A stretch of DNA of 64,000 nucleotides from positions 7,743,001 through 7,807,000 of the forward strand of contig NZ_CP012159.1 of NCBI RefSeq assembly GCF_001189295.1, in the 5' to 3' direction. Positions 1 through 7,942 of the stretch are shown here, piece after piece. The notes beneath the pieces are model-generated. The model did not search any database and was not told the DNA's origin. It saw nothing but the letters and a program-made list of their open reading frames with translations. A program made the translations under genes and the position numbers. Each line of letters opens with the position of its first letter. The first letter of the stretch is position 1. The DNA comes from Chondromyces crocatus. Its GTDB lineage: Bacteria > Myxococcota_A > Polyangia > Polyangiales > Polyangiaceae.

Positions 1-4
1 AGCC

Positions 5-32
5 TGGTGCCGCCCACGGGTTTCGAGCCCGT
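5..32 (-). pseudogene. tRNA 3'-end fragment with encoded CCA
   Basis: Read on the minus strand, this is a 5-bp T-stem with a seven-base loop (CTCGAAA), then seven acceptor bases GGGCGGC, a discriminator A and CCA. The matching 5' acceptor strand (GCCGCCC) and a D-arm are not found in the next 90 bases, so only the last third of a tRNA is present. Such 3' fragments are known as footprints of elements that integrate at tRNA ends, but no integrase is visible here. Confidence 0.4.
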
Positions 33-91
33 TGGTGCAGACGAGGCGATGAGACGACACGAAGCGCGTGACACGACGAGAGAAGCGTGGC

Positions 92-219
92 GCCACTGGC
101 GGGATTCGAACCCGCGACCGCCTCATTCATGGTGATAACCGTCATTTCCACGGCCCGTAGCGGGCAAGGTAATGAATGACGGCGTGCACAGGTGCTCTAC
201 CAGGCTGAGCTACAGTGGC
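92..219 (-). tRNA. tRNA-like gene interrupted by about 50 nt; identity unclear
   Basis: The ends form a perfect tRNA frame on the minus strand: acceptor GCCACTG pairs with CAGTGGC, TA occupies positions 8-9, the D-arm is closed by GCTC/GAGC, and the T-arm has a 5-bp stem with the standard TTCGAAT loop. The element is 128 nt, about 50 too long. The excess sits where the anticodon arm should be and folds by itself: positions 139-146 pair with 175-182, and 153-157 with 161-165. A competing pairing is 123-130 with 172-179. The insert is too small for a group I intron, and no normal anticodon loop can be read. It may be a tRNA with an unusual insert, or a tRNA pseudogene. Confidence 0.45.
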
Positions 220-248
220 ATGTCGGTCCGGAAACGTGAGGACATAGC

Positions 249-318
249 GGGGTGTGAGGGTATCGACCCCTCGCGCAGGAGCGCTGGAAACGCCGCGATC
301 ACCATGACGCTACGCCCC
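249..318 (-). pseudogene. degenerate tRNA-Gly(TCC)-like sequence
   Basis: On the minus strand a cloverleaf can be drawn with a GGGGCGT/ACACCCC acceptor (one mismatch), a short D-arm, an anticodon loop TTTCCAG giving TCC, and a T-arm whose loop begins G instead of T. At 70 nt with an altered T-loop and an acceptor mismatch it is below the quality of the neighbouring tRNA-Thr. It is probably a decaying or atypical tRNA copy. Confidence 0.4.
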
Positions 319-363
319 GGAAACTGCGCCCCCGCGTCGCCCGGAAACTGTGCCCCCGCGTCG
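316..363. repeat. two-copy 24-bp tandem repeat
   Basis: Two adjacent 24-bp units (316-339 and 340-363) beginning CCCGGAAACTG differ at one base. The first starts inside the acceptor end of the degenerate tRNA-like sequence, so part of its 5' edge has been duplicated outward. No coding role is apparent. Confidence 0.8.
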
Positions 364-468
364 ATCGAGATCGTCGAGGAGCCGTCGCGTCGAACTCTGC
401 GGCGTCGACCCCTGCCGCGTGGGGCATGTCAGGGTCCGAAGGATCGGCGCGCGAATGCTTGAGACCAG

Positions 469-539
469 AGCCCCCCTCCGGAATCGAACCGGAACCGACT
501 GCTTACAAGGCAGCTGCTTTACCATTCAGCCAGGGGGGC
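469..539 (-). tRNA. tRNA-Thr(TGT)
   Basis: A complete 71-nt cloverleaf on the minus strand: a 7-bp acceptor GCCCCCC/GGGGGGC, TG at 8-9, a D-arm with GG in the loop, an anticodon stem GCTGC/GCAGT with loop CTTGTAA (anticodon TGT, reading ACA), a four-base variable loop, and a 5-bp T-stem with loop TTCGATT. The discriminator is U and CCA is not encoded. This is the only fully regular tRNA at this end of the window. Confidence 0.88.
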
Positions 540-550
540 GACGCTCGGGA

Positions 551-620
551 GCCTTCGTCCGGAATCGAACCGGGACCGCCTGCTCGTGGGGCGGATGCTC
601 TGCCATGGAGCGACGAAGGC
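551..620 (-). pseudogene. degenerate tRNA-like sequence, anticodon position CAC
   Basis: The minus strand gives a perfect 7-bp acceptor GCCTTCG/CGAAGGC, a 4-bp D-stem GCTC/GAGC and a T-arm with loop TTCGATT. The anticodon stem has a C-A mismatch. The loop is CCCACGA, so invariant U33 is replaced by C, and the first T-stem pair is also mismatched. If functional it would read as Val(CAC). The accumulated defects make a decaying copy more likely. Confidence 0.45.
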
Positions 621-726
621 GAGATCGTGCGAGAGCCATGGCTCCGCGCGAAAGGCAGAGGAAATGCGCAGACGGGGGACAGGCCGCTGGACGCGAGGCG
701 TCTGCCAGGCGGCGGTGATGGGTCCT

Positions 727-1200
727 TCAGCCCGGCTCGAACCAGTAGACGACGCGGCTCTTGGGCGTCCCCTTCAGGGTATCCGCCCAGCGGAGCAGCT
801 CCTTCCTGGCCTCGTCCCACAGGGCCTCGGCGAACCGTGGCTCGTAAGGGGAGTCTTCGGGAGAGGGGCCTTCAGCCAGCGTTCGCAGCTTCTTCTCGGT
901 CAGTGCTCCCGCTCCGAAGATCTCGTCCTCGTCCAGGGGGAGGTCATTCTCGGCGGCGACCTCGCGCATCTGCGCGAAGAATCGCTGGAACTCTTTTTCG
1001 TGGGCGTCGCTGAAGGTCGCTCCCTTCGGACAGGCCTCGTTGCACGCGAGCATCAGCAGGAAGGAGGCGCGTGACTCCTCGATCTTCACATCGATGCGCG
1101 TGGAGCGCTTGGATGGCTTCATGGTCCTGGGGCTCAGGGGAACCCACCCCTCCTCGGTCTTCACTTCGAGGAACACGTGAGGCGTGATGTCGACGCTCAT
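727..1200 (-). CDS. hypothetical protein (157 aa)
   Basis: Encodes a 157-residue soluble protein with no signal peptide or membrane segment. The composition is ordinary and slightly acidic. The first 55 residues look like beta strands with conserved-looking charged ends, and residues 60-150 look helical, with Glu/Lys-rich stretches around residues 70-125. It contains two cysteines near residues 53-57 (ACNEACPKG), possibly a metal or disulfide pair. I do not recognise the family. It lies alone between the tRNA cluster and a GlxA-type regulator. The ATG at 1200 is the only sensible start. Confidence 0.7.
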   Translation of the reverse strand: MSVDITPHVFLEVKTEEGWVPLSPRTMKPSKRSTRIDVKIEESRASFLLMLACNEACPKGATFSDAHEKEFQRFFAQMREVAAENDLPLDEDEIFGAGALTEKKLRTLAEGPSPEDSPYEPRFAEALWDEARKELLRWADTLKGTPKSRVVYWFEPG

Positions 1201-1330
1201 GTCGTGCGAGGGTAGCGCCGCCGGCTGGCTGCCAACATCCGAAACCCTCCGTCGGTGTCGCCGTCCTCTCTGGCGAAGGGCGGTGGTCTCCGTCGTCGGC
1301 CTCCAGGGCCGCAGCCCGGCCTCGAGGCGC

Positions 1331-2302
1331 TCAGCGGAAGGTGCCGAGGCCGAAACGGCGCCGGTACTCGCCGGGCGTCAAGCCCATGACGTTGACGAAG
1401 ATGCGGCGGAAGGCGCCTGGATCGCCGTAGCCGAGACGCCAGGCGATCTCGTCGAAGCTGTGGGGCGATCGTTCGAGGAGATGGCGCGCGCTCTCGACCC
1501 GGAGCAGCTGGAGGTAGGTGCCCGGCGCGTGCCCGGTCGCGCGCTGGAAGCGACGGACGAACGTGCGCTCGGTGAGCTTGGCTTGCTGCGCCATGGCCGC
1601 CACGTCGATCTTCTCGGCACGCCTGGCGTGCAGCCAGTGCTGCACCCGGACGATGGCCTCGTCGCCGTGGGTCATGACCGGCGCGAAGGTGTCATAGAAA
1701 CGTTGCTCGCGGCCTCCAGGGTCGACGACCCAGTAGCGCGCCGTCGCGAGGAGCGTGCTCGGGCCGAGATACCGACCGACGAGGTGGAGGCCGAGGTCGA
1801 TCCACGCCATCACGCCGCCGGCGGTGACGATGTCGCCGTCATCGATGAGGATCTCCTGGGTGTCGACCTGGACCTCGGGAAAGCACTCGGCCAGGCGAGC
1901 GCCGAGCGCCCAGTGCGTCGTCGCGCGGCGCCCCTCCAGGCATCCGGTCGCGCCGAGGAGAAAGGCTCCAGCGCAGACCGAGCAGAGCGTCGTCCCGTCT
2001 TCGTGGCGCTCGACGAGCCAGGACGCGAGCGCCGTGAGCTTTGCGATCTCGGCGCCATCCGACCCCAGGCTGGGCGGCAGGAGGATGGCATCGAGAGGCC
2101 CCTCGGGTGGCTCGGCCACCTTGCGCCGCCCGTCGACGCGGAGCACGGACGCCACGATTCCCGGCCCCCCCTTCGTTTCGCTCATCTCGGCGCCGAGCCG
2201 GGTGGCGGTCTCGAACAGGTCGACGAGCCCGTGGACCGCCGCCTGCTGCGCGCCAGGATAGGCGAGGACTCCCACGGTGGCGCCGGTCGCTCTCTTGACC
2301 AT
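1331..2302 (-). CDS. GlxA-type AraC-family regulator with DJ-1/PfpI domain
   Basis: Predicted cytoplasmic transcription factor of 323 aa. Residues 5-190 form a DJ-1/PfpI-like class I amidotransferase fold, with the nucleophile-elbow motif SVCAGAF (Cys110) and a following TTHW. Residues 215-318 carry the double helix-turn-helix of AraC proteins, ending in the typical GLTPGEYRRRF motif. In this family the N-terminal domain is thought to sense a small metabolite rather than act as a protease. It is divergent from the isochorismatase-like hydrolase at 2376, with 73 bp between the start codons. This pairing is common for GlxA regulators, so that gene is its likely target. Confidence 0.9.
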   Translation of the reverse strand: MVKRATGATVGVLAYPGAQQAAVHGLVDLFETATRLGAEMSETKGGPGIVASVLRVDGRRKVAEPPEGPLDAILLPPSLGSDGAEIAKLTALASWLVERHEDGTTLCSVCAGAFLLGATGCLEGRRATTHWALGARLAECFPEVQVDTQEILIDDGDIVTAGGVMAWIDLGLHLVGRYLGPSTLLATARYWVVDPGGREQRFYDTFAPVMTHGDEAIVRVQHWLHARRAEKIDVAAMAQQAKLTERTFVRRFQRATGHAPGTYLQLLRVESARHLLERSPHSFDEIAWRLGYGDPGAFRRIFVNVMGLTPGEYRRRFGLGTFR

Positions 2303-2375
2303 GTGGCAGAATTAGCCTGAAGAATGGTCGGAACGCCACTGGGCTCGTCCGGTCGCGATCGGTAGGCTCTGCACC

Positions 2376-2885
2376 ATGACGAAAGCACTCCTCGTGATCG
2401 ACGTGCAGAACGACTACTTCTCCGGTGGCGCCTTCCCGCTCTGGAATCCCGAGGCGACGCTCGAGCGCGTCGAGCACGCCATCGGGCAAGCCAAGGCGAA
2501 GGACATCCCCGTCATCCTCATTCAGCACCTCGCGCCACGCGGCGCAGCGCCCTTCTTCGAGGAGGGATCCGCCGGCGCCGAGATCCACCCGCGCATCCTG
2601 AGCGCTGCCCCGGGTGCGCCCGTCGTTCAGAAGACCTATGCCGACAGCTTCGTGAAGACGACCCTGGAGGAGACGCTGGAGAAGCTCTCGGTGAAGGAGC
2701 TTCTCGTGTGCGGGATGATGACGCACAACTGCGTGACGCACACGTCCATCTCGAAGTCGGCCGAGAAGTACGGGGTGACCGTCCTCGCCGACGCCTGCAC
2801 GACGGTGACCGAGCTGCTCCACCAGCTCGCGCTGCACGCGCTCTCGCCTCGGGTTCGCCTCGCGCCGACGACCGAGGTGCTCTGA
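2376..2885 (+). CDS. cysteine hydrolase, isochorismatase superfamily
   Basis: A 169-aa cytosolic enzyme of the isochorismatase-like hydrolase fold, which splits amide or vinyl-ether bonds in small molecules such as nicotinamide or isochorismate. The catalytic triad is visible: Asp9 in LLVIDVQNDYF, Lys86 in VVQKTYADSF, and Cys119 in GMMTHNCV. Family members run about 170-200 aa, so this is a short, complete member, although the C-terminal region after DACTTVTE is compressed. The real substrate cannot be read from sequence. It is divergent from the GlxA regulator at 2302 and convergent with the SDR at 2956. Confidence 0.9.
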   Translation: MTKALLVIDVQNDYFSGGAFPLWNPEATLERVEHAIGQAKAKDIPVILIQHLAPRGAAPFFEEGSAGAEIHPRILSAAPGAPVVQKTYADSFVKTTLEETLEKLSVKELLVCGMMTHNCVTHTSISKSAEKYGVTVLADACTTVTELLHQLALHALSPRVRLAPTTEVL

Positions 2886-2955
2886 TTCCTGCGGCAGGGT
2901 CACGCGGCCCCGCCACGCCGCCGAGCCAGGCGCGTCGAAGGTCACCGGGCCGGGA

Positions 2956-3729
2956 TCACGAGGCCTGAGCGGTCGGCATGATCGTGACCTGCTGGAGGTT
3001 GACGCGCTTCGGCAGGGCCACGGTGAACGCGATGGCCTCGGCCACGTCCTCGGGCGCGAGCCACTCGATCTGCGACTTCGACCCTTCGAGCCAGTCGCGC
3101 GCGCCCTGGAAGTCGACGTGGCTCTGCAGCTCCGTGCCCACGATGCCCGGCTCGATGGCGGTGACGCGAACCCCCTTGGAACCCAGCTCTGCCCGGAGGT
3201 GGACCGACAGATGGGTCACGAATGCCTTGGTGCCGCTGTACACGGCGAATGCCGGGAAGATGTTCCTGGCGGCGATGGACGAGATGTTCACGAGGTCTGC
3301 CGGTCCCCGCGCGGCGCCCGCCTGCACGAGGGAGGCAGTGAATGCGCCGATGACGTTCATCAGGCCATGGATGTTGAGATCGATCTGCTGCTCCCATTGC
3401 TCGACGCGCTTCGCTTCGATCGGGTTCGGCAGCATGATGCCGGCATTGTTGACGAGAATGTCCACGCGCCCGAATCTCTCGAAGACCTCGGCGGCGACCC
3501 GCTCGACGGCTGCTCGGTCGGTCACGTCGACATGCCACGCGGCGGCCTGGCCACCAGCCTCCTGGATGGCGTCACGGAGCGCGTCGAGCTTGTCCTTCCG
3601 GCGAGCGAGCAATGCAACACGCGCCCCGCGCGCGGCGAGCACCTTCGCGGTCGCCTCGCCGATGCCGCTCGATGCTCCCGTGATGACCGCCACCCGTCCC
3701 GCGAGCGTGCCCTGGGCTTGCTGAACCAT
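2956..3729 (-). CDS. SDR-family oxidoreductase
   Basis: A classical short-chain dehydrogenase/reductase of 257 aa. It has the Rossmann glycine motif TGASSGIG (residues 18-25), NNAG near residue 94, and the catalytic YSGTK motif (Tyr near 160, Lys four later) preceded by NISSIAA, which contains the active serine. The basic residue after the second strand (ARRKDK) suggests NADP(H) preference; this is inference. It probably acts on a small alcohol or ketone. It is divergent from the AraC-family gene starting at 3901, its likely regulator. Confidence 0.92.
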   Translation of the reverse strand: MVQQAQGTLAGRVAVITGASSGIGEATAKVLAARGARVALLARRKDKLDALRDAIQEAGGQAAAWHVDVTDRAAVERVAAEVFERFGRVDILVNNAGIMLPNPIEAKRVEQWEQQIDLNIHGLMNVIGAFTASLVQAGAARGPADLVNISSIAARNIFPAFAVYSGTKAFVTHLSVHLRAELGSKGVRVTAIEPGIVGTELQSHVDFQGARDWLEGSKSQIEWLAPEDVAEAIAFTVALPKRVNLQQVTIMPTAQAS

Positions 3730-3900
3730 GTGTCACTCCTCTTGCTGGGGCCCTCGCATTCCGCGCGGCCCGTCGATGAGACGAGGTTGGTTCACGGCGG
3801 CCGAAAGCGGAAGGCACGGAACTCTCGAAGGCATGCACGATCCTCTGAGCGGGGCGATGAACGCTGGCGCCGCCCCGACCCGTCGTGGAGGATGAGACCC

Positions 3901-4791
3901 ATGTCGAGAGCACCGCGGGAGAGCAACTCGCTGGCCGCCGGGATCGCCATGCTGGCGCGTCAGGAGGGCTGTAACAGCACGCTCCATCCCGGCGTCGTGG
4001 TCTACCACCTGACCGCCGCGGAGCCGCCGACGCCCCTCCTCTACCCCTCCAGCTTGATCCTCGTCGGCTCTGGAGAGAAGCAGGCGACGCTGGGCGATCA
4101 GCTCTTCGATTACAACGCCGACCATTACCTCGTGGTGACCCCGCCCCTGCCGATGCTCTGCAAGACCATTGCGTCGGCCCGGAGGCCGGTGCTCACGGTG
4201 CAGATCGAACTCGATCTCGCCCTCCTGCGCGAGCTGCTGCTCGACGTGGATCTCCGGCCCCCGCCCCAGCCAGCGCGCGCCGCTCGCAGCGTGTTCCGGG
4301 CGCCGCTGCCGCGCGATCTCGAGGACGCCGGCGCGCGCTTGGTGGCCTGCTTGGCAGAGGAGCGGCGCACGCGGGCGCTCGCGCGGCAGACCATTCGCGA
4401 GATGCTCTTCCTGGTGCTCGAGGGTCCTTATGGGGATTCGCTTCGGGCGCTCGCAGAGGGTCCGGTGAGTCAGCTCTCCCATGTGCTCCGCCACATGACG
4501 ACGCGGTTCACGGAACGCATGATGATCGGAGACCTCGCGCAGATGGCGCACATGAGCGTTCCGACCTTCCATCAACACTTCAAGACGATGACCGGGACCT
4601 CGCCCTTGCAGTACATGAAGGCGGTCCGCTTGACCCGAGCGCGCCAGCTGCTCCAGGCGGGAGGCCTGGTGAAGACGGTCGCGCACGACGTGGGCTACGA
4701 GAGCGAGTCGCAGTTCAGCCGGGAGTACCGACGGCTGTTCGGGGCCCCTCCGTCAGCGTCCACGCAGCTGACGCCGCGCGAAGAGCGCTGA
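3901..4791 (+). CDS. AraC-family regulator (AraC_N type)
   Basis: A 296-aa transcription factor. The N-terminal half, from LHPGVVVYHLTAAEPPTPLLYPSS, matches the AraC_N sensor type found beside short-chain dehydrogenases. The C-terminal 100 residues carry the two helix-turn-helix motifs, including MSVPTFHQHFKTMTGTSPLQY. The frame is open far upstream, but ATG 3901 is chosen because GGAGG lies at 3887-3891 at proper spacing; ATG 3892 is too close to it. It faces the SDR gene at 3729 back-to-back, the usual arrangement for this subgroup, so it probably controls that gene and itself. Confidence 0.9.
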   Translation: MSRAPRESNSLAAGIAMLARQEGCNSTLHPGVVVYHLTAAEPPTPLLYPSSLILVGSGEKQATLGDQLFDYNADHYLVVTPPLPMLCKTIASARRPVLTVQIELDLALLRELLLDVDLRPPPQPARAARSVFRAPLPRDLEDAGARLVACLAEERRTRALARQTIREMLFLVLEGPYGDSLRALAEGPVSQLSHVLRHMTTRFTERMMIGDLAQMAHMSVPTFHQHFKTMTGTSPLQYMKAVRLTRARQLLQAGGLVKTVAHDVGYESESQFSREYRRLFGAPPSASTQLTPREER

Positions 4792-4964
4792 GCGCCTCCC
4801 CGGCACCCGCTGCCACGAGAGGCCGAGGTCGAGCAGACGGGCGCTCGCGCCACGCAGCTCCGATCTCACCGAGGGCCCAGCACCGCGGACGGCGTGCCTC
4901 GAAGCGGGCACGGTCCGTCCGACCGCCGTGGACACGTCAGAGGACTCCGGCTTACCTTCAGCGC

Positions 4965-5747
4965 ATGGAAGCGCTGCTGAAGAAGCTCGACGCCGAGATC
5001 AAGTCGAAGGCCCCAGCGACGCACGGCGCGTTGCGCCCGCCTGCCGACGCCGCGGCGCTCGACCGCCTCGCCGCCCGCTTCGGGGGGACGGCGCCGCCAG
5101 CGCTCGTCGCCTGGTACACGCTGCACGATGGCGTCGAGGGGGGGCATGACTTCGACCCCAACAGCACGTTCTTCTGCCTCTCCATCGACGAGGGGCTCCG
5201 TGTCGGGCGCGAGCTCCTCGGCGAGGACAAGGGCCACCCGCTCCTGTCGAATGGCGGAGGAGCCTGGGTCTGCTACGCCGCCGATGGCTCCCTCGTCGCT
5301 CACCGGCACGGCGAGACGTGGACCTTCGCGCCGAGCCTCGAAGCCTGGGTGACGTCGGTGACGGCCGCCCTCGCGCAGCAGAAGGTGACGACGATCCCCG
5401 CACCGCGAATGCCGGCGACGTGGGCCCCGGTGACGGACCTCCCCAGCAGCACGAGCGTCCTCATCGCCTTCACCCGCGCCGCCGCCGTCGGCACCGTGGT
5501 CCTGAAGGAGACGCTGCAGCCCAGCGGCGTGTACGGGGAACTCCTGGTGAAGGCGCAGCCGAGCCTCTGGCTCTGCCTCCTGCCCCGGAGCGCGGCCGAT
5601 CGCGCGGCAGTGCTGGAGGGCGCGATCGCGGAGTGGAAGACGCACCACGCGGCAGCGCCGAGCTGGAGTAGTGGGTACCTGAAGACCGACGAGCAGGCCG
5701 CCATCTCTCTCTCTCCGTCGCCAGGGACGCTGGTATTCCGCGGGTGA
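4965..5747 (+). CDS. SMI1/KNR4-family protein
   Basis: A 260-aa soluble protein. Residues 25-140 resemble the SMI1/KNR4 (SUKH) fold, with a helix ending PALVAWYTLHDG, a strand-rich centre (FFCLSIDEGL, GHPLLSNGGGAWVCYAADGS) and the closing SLEAWV segment. Bacterial SUKH proteins often neutralise secreted toxins, but many are solitary. Here no toxin gene is next to it, so no immunity role is claimed. Residues 145-260 form an unrecognised second domain. It lies downstream of the AraC gene on the same strand, and a hairpin (5764-5789) follows it. Confidence 0.8.
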   Translation: MEALLKKLDAEIKSKAPATHGALRPPADAAALDRLAARFGGTAPPALVAWYTLHDGVEGGHDFDPNSTFFCLSIDEGLRVGRELLGEDKGHPLLSNGGGAWVCYAADGSLVAHRHGETWTFAPSLEAWVTSVTAALAQQKVTTIPAPRMPATWAPVTDLPSSTSVLIAFTRAAAVGTVVLKETLQPSGVYGELLVKAQPSLWLCLLPRSAADRAAVLEGAIAEWKTHHAAAPSWSSGYLKTDEQAAISLSPSPGTLVFRG

Positions 5748-5763
5748 TGTTCCCTGGGCGAGC

Positions 5764-5789
5764 GAGCTGAGGTCGCGTTCTCTCAGCTC
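5764..5789 (+). terminator. 8-bp hairpin after the SMI1/KNR4 gene
   Basis: GAGCTGAG (5764-5771) and CTCAGCTC (5782-5789) form a perfect 8-bp stem with a 10-nt loop, 17 bp after the stop codon. There is no T-tract, so termination is only suggested. It could also be an operator for the hydrolase gene 46 bp further on. Confidence 0.4.
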
Positions 5790-5834
5790 ACCCGCGATCA
5801 GGCCGTCGAGAGGACGCGGTGCTCAGGAGTTCCC

Positions 5835-6764
5835 ATGGCCGATAGCTCATTCCACCCTGAATTGCGCGCCTCTGCGCGGTGGCTCCCGCGCGGGGTCGTC
5901 CGAAGCTGGTCGCTGTGGCTGATGGCGCGGCTTCCGACGCCGGCGCCACGTCTGCCGGACGGCGTGACCGTGGAGGAACGGCCGCTCGGGGGTACCAGCG
6001 CGTCCGTGCGCATCCTGCGCGCATCAGGCAGCTCCCGGCGCGCGCCGGTCGTGCTGTGGATTCATGGTGGCGGCTATGTCGTCGGTCGCGCGAAGCAAGA
6101 CGATCTCGTCTGCGCTCGCATGGCGCAGCGGCTGGGCGCCGTGGTGGTGTCGGTCGACTATCGGCTCGCTTCGAACCACCCGTTCCCCGCGCCGCTCGAC
6201 GACTGCGTCGCTGCCTGGGACCTCCTCCAGCGCGAGGCGGCGTCGCTCGGCGTCGATGCGAAGCGCGCCATCATCGCGGGGCAGAGTGCGGGAGGAGGGC
6301 TGGCGGCGGGGCTCGTCCTCCGCCTCGCGGACAGCGGGCGTCCGATGCCGATCCTGCAGGTCCTCGTGTACCCGATGCTCGACGACCGCACGGTGCTGCG
6401 CCAGGTGGACGAGCGTCACCACCGCGTGTGGGACCAGAACAGCAACGCCATCGGCTGGTCGAAGTACCTCGGTCGCCCCCCGGGCGGCGCCGATGTCTCC
6501 GAGCACGCGGCCGCTGCGCGCAGAGCCGATCTCCGTGGGCTGCCGCCAGCCTGGATCGGCGTGGGCACGCTCGATCTCTTTCACGATGAAGATCTCGACT
6601 ACGCGAGGCGCCTCGAGGCCGCGGGCGTCCCCGTGGAGGTCGAGCTCGTGCCCGGCGCGTACCACGGGTTCGACGCCGTCTTGCCTCGGGCACCCGTGAG
6701 CAAGGCGTTCGTCGAGGCCCGGGTGCGGGCGATGGAGCGAGCGTTCCATCGCAGCACACCTTGA
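5835..6764 (+). CDS. alpha/beta hydrolase, hormone-sensitive-lipase-like (esterase)
   Basis: A 309-aa esterase of the HSL/arylacetamide-deacetylase type. It has the oxyanion motif HGGGYVVG (residues 77-84) and the nucleophile elbow GQSAGGG (Ser151). The Asp is near DLFHDEDLDY, around residue 250, and the His is in PGAYHGFD, around residue 277, completing the triad. Length fits the family and no signal peptide is seen, so it is probably a cytosolic carboxylesterase for short acyl esters. It is convergent with the YdeI-like gene at 6855. Confidence 0.92.
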   Translation: MADSSFHPELRASARWLPRGVVRSWSLWLMARLPTPAPRLPDGVTVEERPLGGTSASVRILRASGSSRRAPVVLWIHGGGYVVGRAKQDDLVCARMAQRLGAVVVSVDYRLASNHPFPAPLDDCVAAWDLLQREAASLGVDAKRAIIAGQSAGGGLAAGLVLRLADSGRPMPILQVLVYPMLDDRTVLRQVDERHHRVWDQNSNAIGWSKYLGRPPGGADVSEHAAAARRADLRGLPPAWIGVGTLDLFHDEDLDYARRLEAAGVPVEVELVPGAYHGFDAVLPRAPVSKAFVEARVRAMERAFHRSTP

Positions 6765-6854
6765 TGGCCACGACGTCCATCCAGCCACCACGACGGCAGC
6801 CGGCCCCGCTCCGCAGCGGCCCTCCGGGTGGGTCGGGCCGCGTGGCGGCACACC

Positions 6855-7526
6855 TCAGTGAATCGCTTTTCCGCCCGCCAGTTCGGCAATCAGGGTCGTG
6901 ATTCGCTTTTGCCGGGTCTCTGGACGCTTGGCAGTCTGGAGTCGGAGATAGATCGCGAAGAGATTTCTGCGATCGAGCGTCGCAAAAAAGGCGCTGGCAG
7001 CAGGGTCCTTCTGCAGCGCTTCGAGGAAGTCGTCCGGGATGACCATCTCGGACGACCCTGCATAGGCTCGCTCCCAGCGCCCATCCTGGCGGGCTGCTTC
7101 GACATGCGCCAGGCCAGAGGGCTGCATGCGCCCTTCGGCGATCAGCCGCTCGGCGTGCTCGCAGTTCTTCTTCGACCAGTTCGATTTCGCGCGGCGAGGC
7201 GTGAGGCGCTGCAGGAACGAGACGTCGTCGAGGGACTTTCGCTGCCCGTCGATCCAGCCCCAGGCAATGGCAGCGACGACGCAGTCGCTCCACGTGACCG
7301 TCGGCATGCCCGACTCCTTCTTGAACATGCGCACCCAGAGTTCTTGCTTGGTCGCATGATGCGACGCCAGCCACGCCTCGAGCTGGAGCGGCGTCTCGAA
7401 GGAGCGCGTCTCGGATGAGAGTCGGCTCCCCTCGGCAGACGTGTCCCCCGGAGCCTCGACGAGCGCGCGCTCCCGCGGCGCTTGCGCTCTGCTCGGCTCA
7501 GGAAGCCTTGTATTCCGTTGCGACAT
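6855..7526 (-). CDS. YdeI/OmpD-associated family protein
   Basis: A 223-aa cytosolic protein of the YdeI/OmpD-associated family, whose function is not firmly known (stress and envelope links have been reported). Recognisable segments are WLASHHATKQELWVRMFKK, WSDCVVAAIAWGWIDGQ, RLTPRRAKSNWSKKN, and the C-terminal DDFLEALQKDP plus the repetitive TAKRPETRQKRI motif. The start at 7526 (MSQRNT) lies 29 bp inside the end of the VOC gene at 7498. The first ~40 residues are not conserved-looking, so a later non-ATG start is possible. It belongs to the same minus-strand run as VOC and TetR. Confidence 0.82.
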   Translation of the reverse strand: MSQRNTRLPEPSRAQAPRERALVEAPGDTSAEGSRLSSETRSFETPLQLEAWLASHHATKQELWVRMFKKESGMPTVTWSDCVVAAIAWGWIDGQRKSLDDVSFLQRLTPRRAKSNWSKKNCEHAERLIAEGRMQPSGLAHVEAARQDGRWERAYAGSSEMVIPDDFLEALQKDPAASAFFATLDRRNLFAIYLRLQTAKRPETRQKRITTLIAELAGGKAIH

Positions 7527-7923
7527 CAATGACCCACGTGATGCCGAAGCGATCTTTGAGCATCCCGTACAGCGGCGACCATCCCGATGGCGAAAGCGGC
7601 TGCGCGATGGTCGCGCCTGCAGAAAGCTTCTCCCAGAGCGCCGTGATCTCGGCCGCCGAGTCACCGCGGACCGACACGAAGAAGGCGTTCTTGCCTTCGT
7701 CCCAGGGCATTGCGGCGGGCACGTCATACGCCATCACGCGGAAGCCATTCTTTGCGGCAACCTGGCCCCACATCACCTGCTCGGCTTCCGCGGGCACCTG
7801 GACGTTCCGTGCATCCTCGTAGGTGAGGATGGTGACGTCACCACCGAACACGGACTGATAGAACTCCAGCGCGGCGCGGGCATTGCCACGAAAATTCAAG
7901 TGATTGGTCACGCTCACAGGCAT
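7498..7923 (-). CDS. VOC-family (PhnB/glyoxalase-like) protein
   Basis: A 141-aa vicinal-oxygen-chelate protein of the PhnB type, with two beta-alpha-beta-beta-beta modules. The segments NHLNFRGNARAALEFYQSVFGG, VMWGQVAAKNGFRVMAYDVP and a C-terminal WSPLYGMLKDRFGITWVIDV are typical. Members may bind or modify small molecules, and some relatives give antibiotic resistance; the substrate here is unknown. It starts 19 bp after the TetR gene and overlaps the YdeI gene, so the three are probably one transcript. Confidence 0.88.
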   Translation of the reverse strand: MPVSVTNHLNFRGNARAALEFYQSVFGGDVTILTYEDARNVQVPAEAEQVMWGQVAAKNGFRVMAYDVPAAMPWDEGKNAFFVSVRGDSAAEITALWEKLSAGATIAQPLSPSGWSPLYGMLKDRFGITWVIDVATEYKAS

Positions 7924-7942
7924 GTGTCTCTCCAGTTCGGGT

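Noticed and set aside
172-1074. Long overlapping open frames across the tRNA-like region and over the gene at 727
   Set aside because: They cross tRNA structures or lie antisense to the hypothetical gene, are Arg-rich, and show no protein-like motifs. Such frames are expected by chance in GC-rich DNA.
4965-5747. Toxin-immunity locus built on the SMI1/KNR4 gene
   Set aside because: No polymorphic toxin, secretion or toxin-like C-terminal domain gene is adjacent, so an immunity role is not supported.
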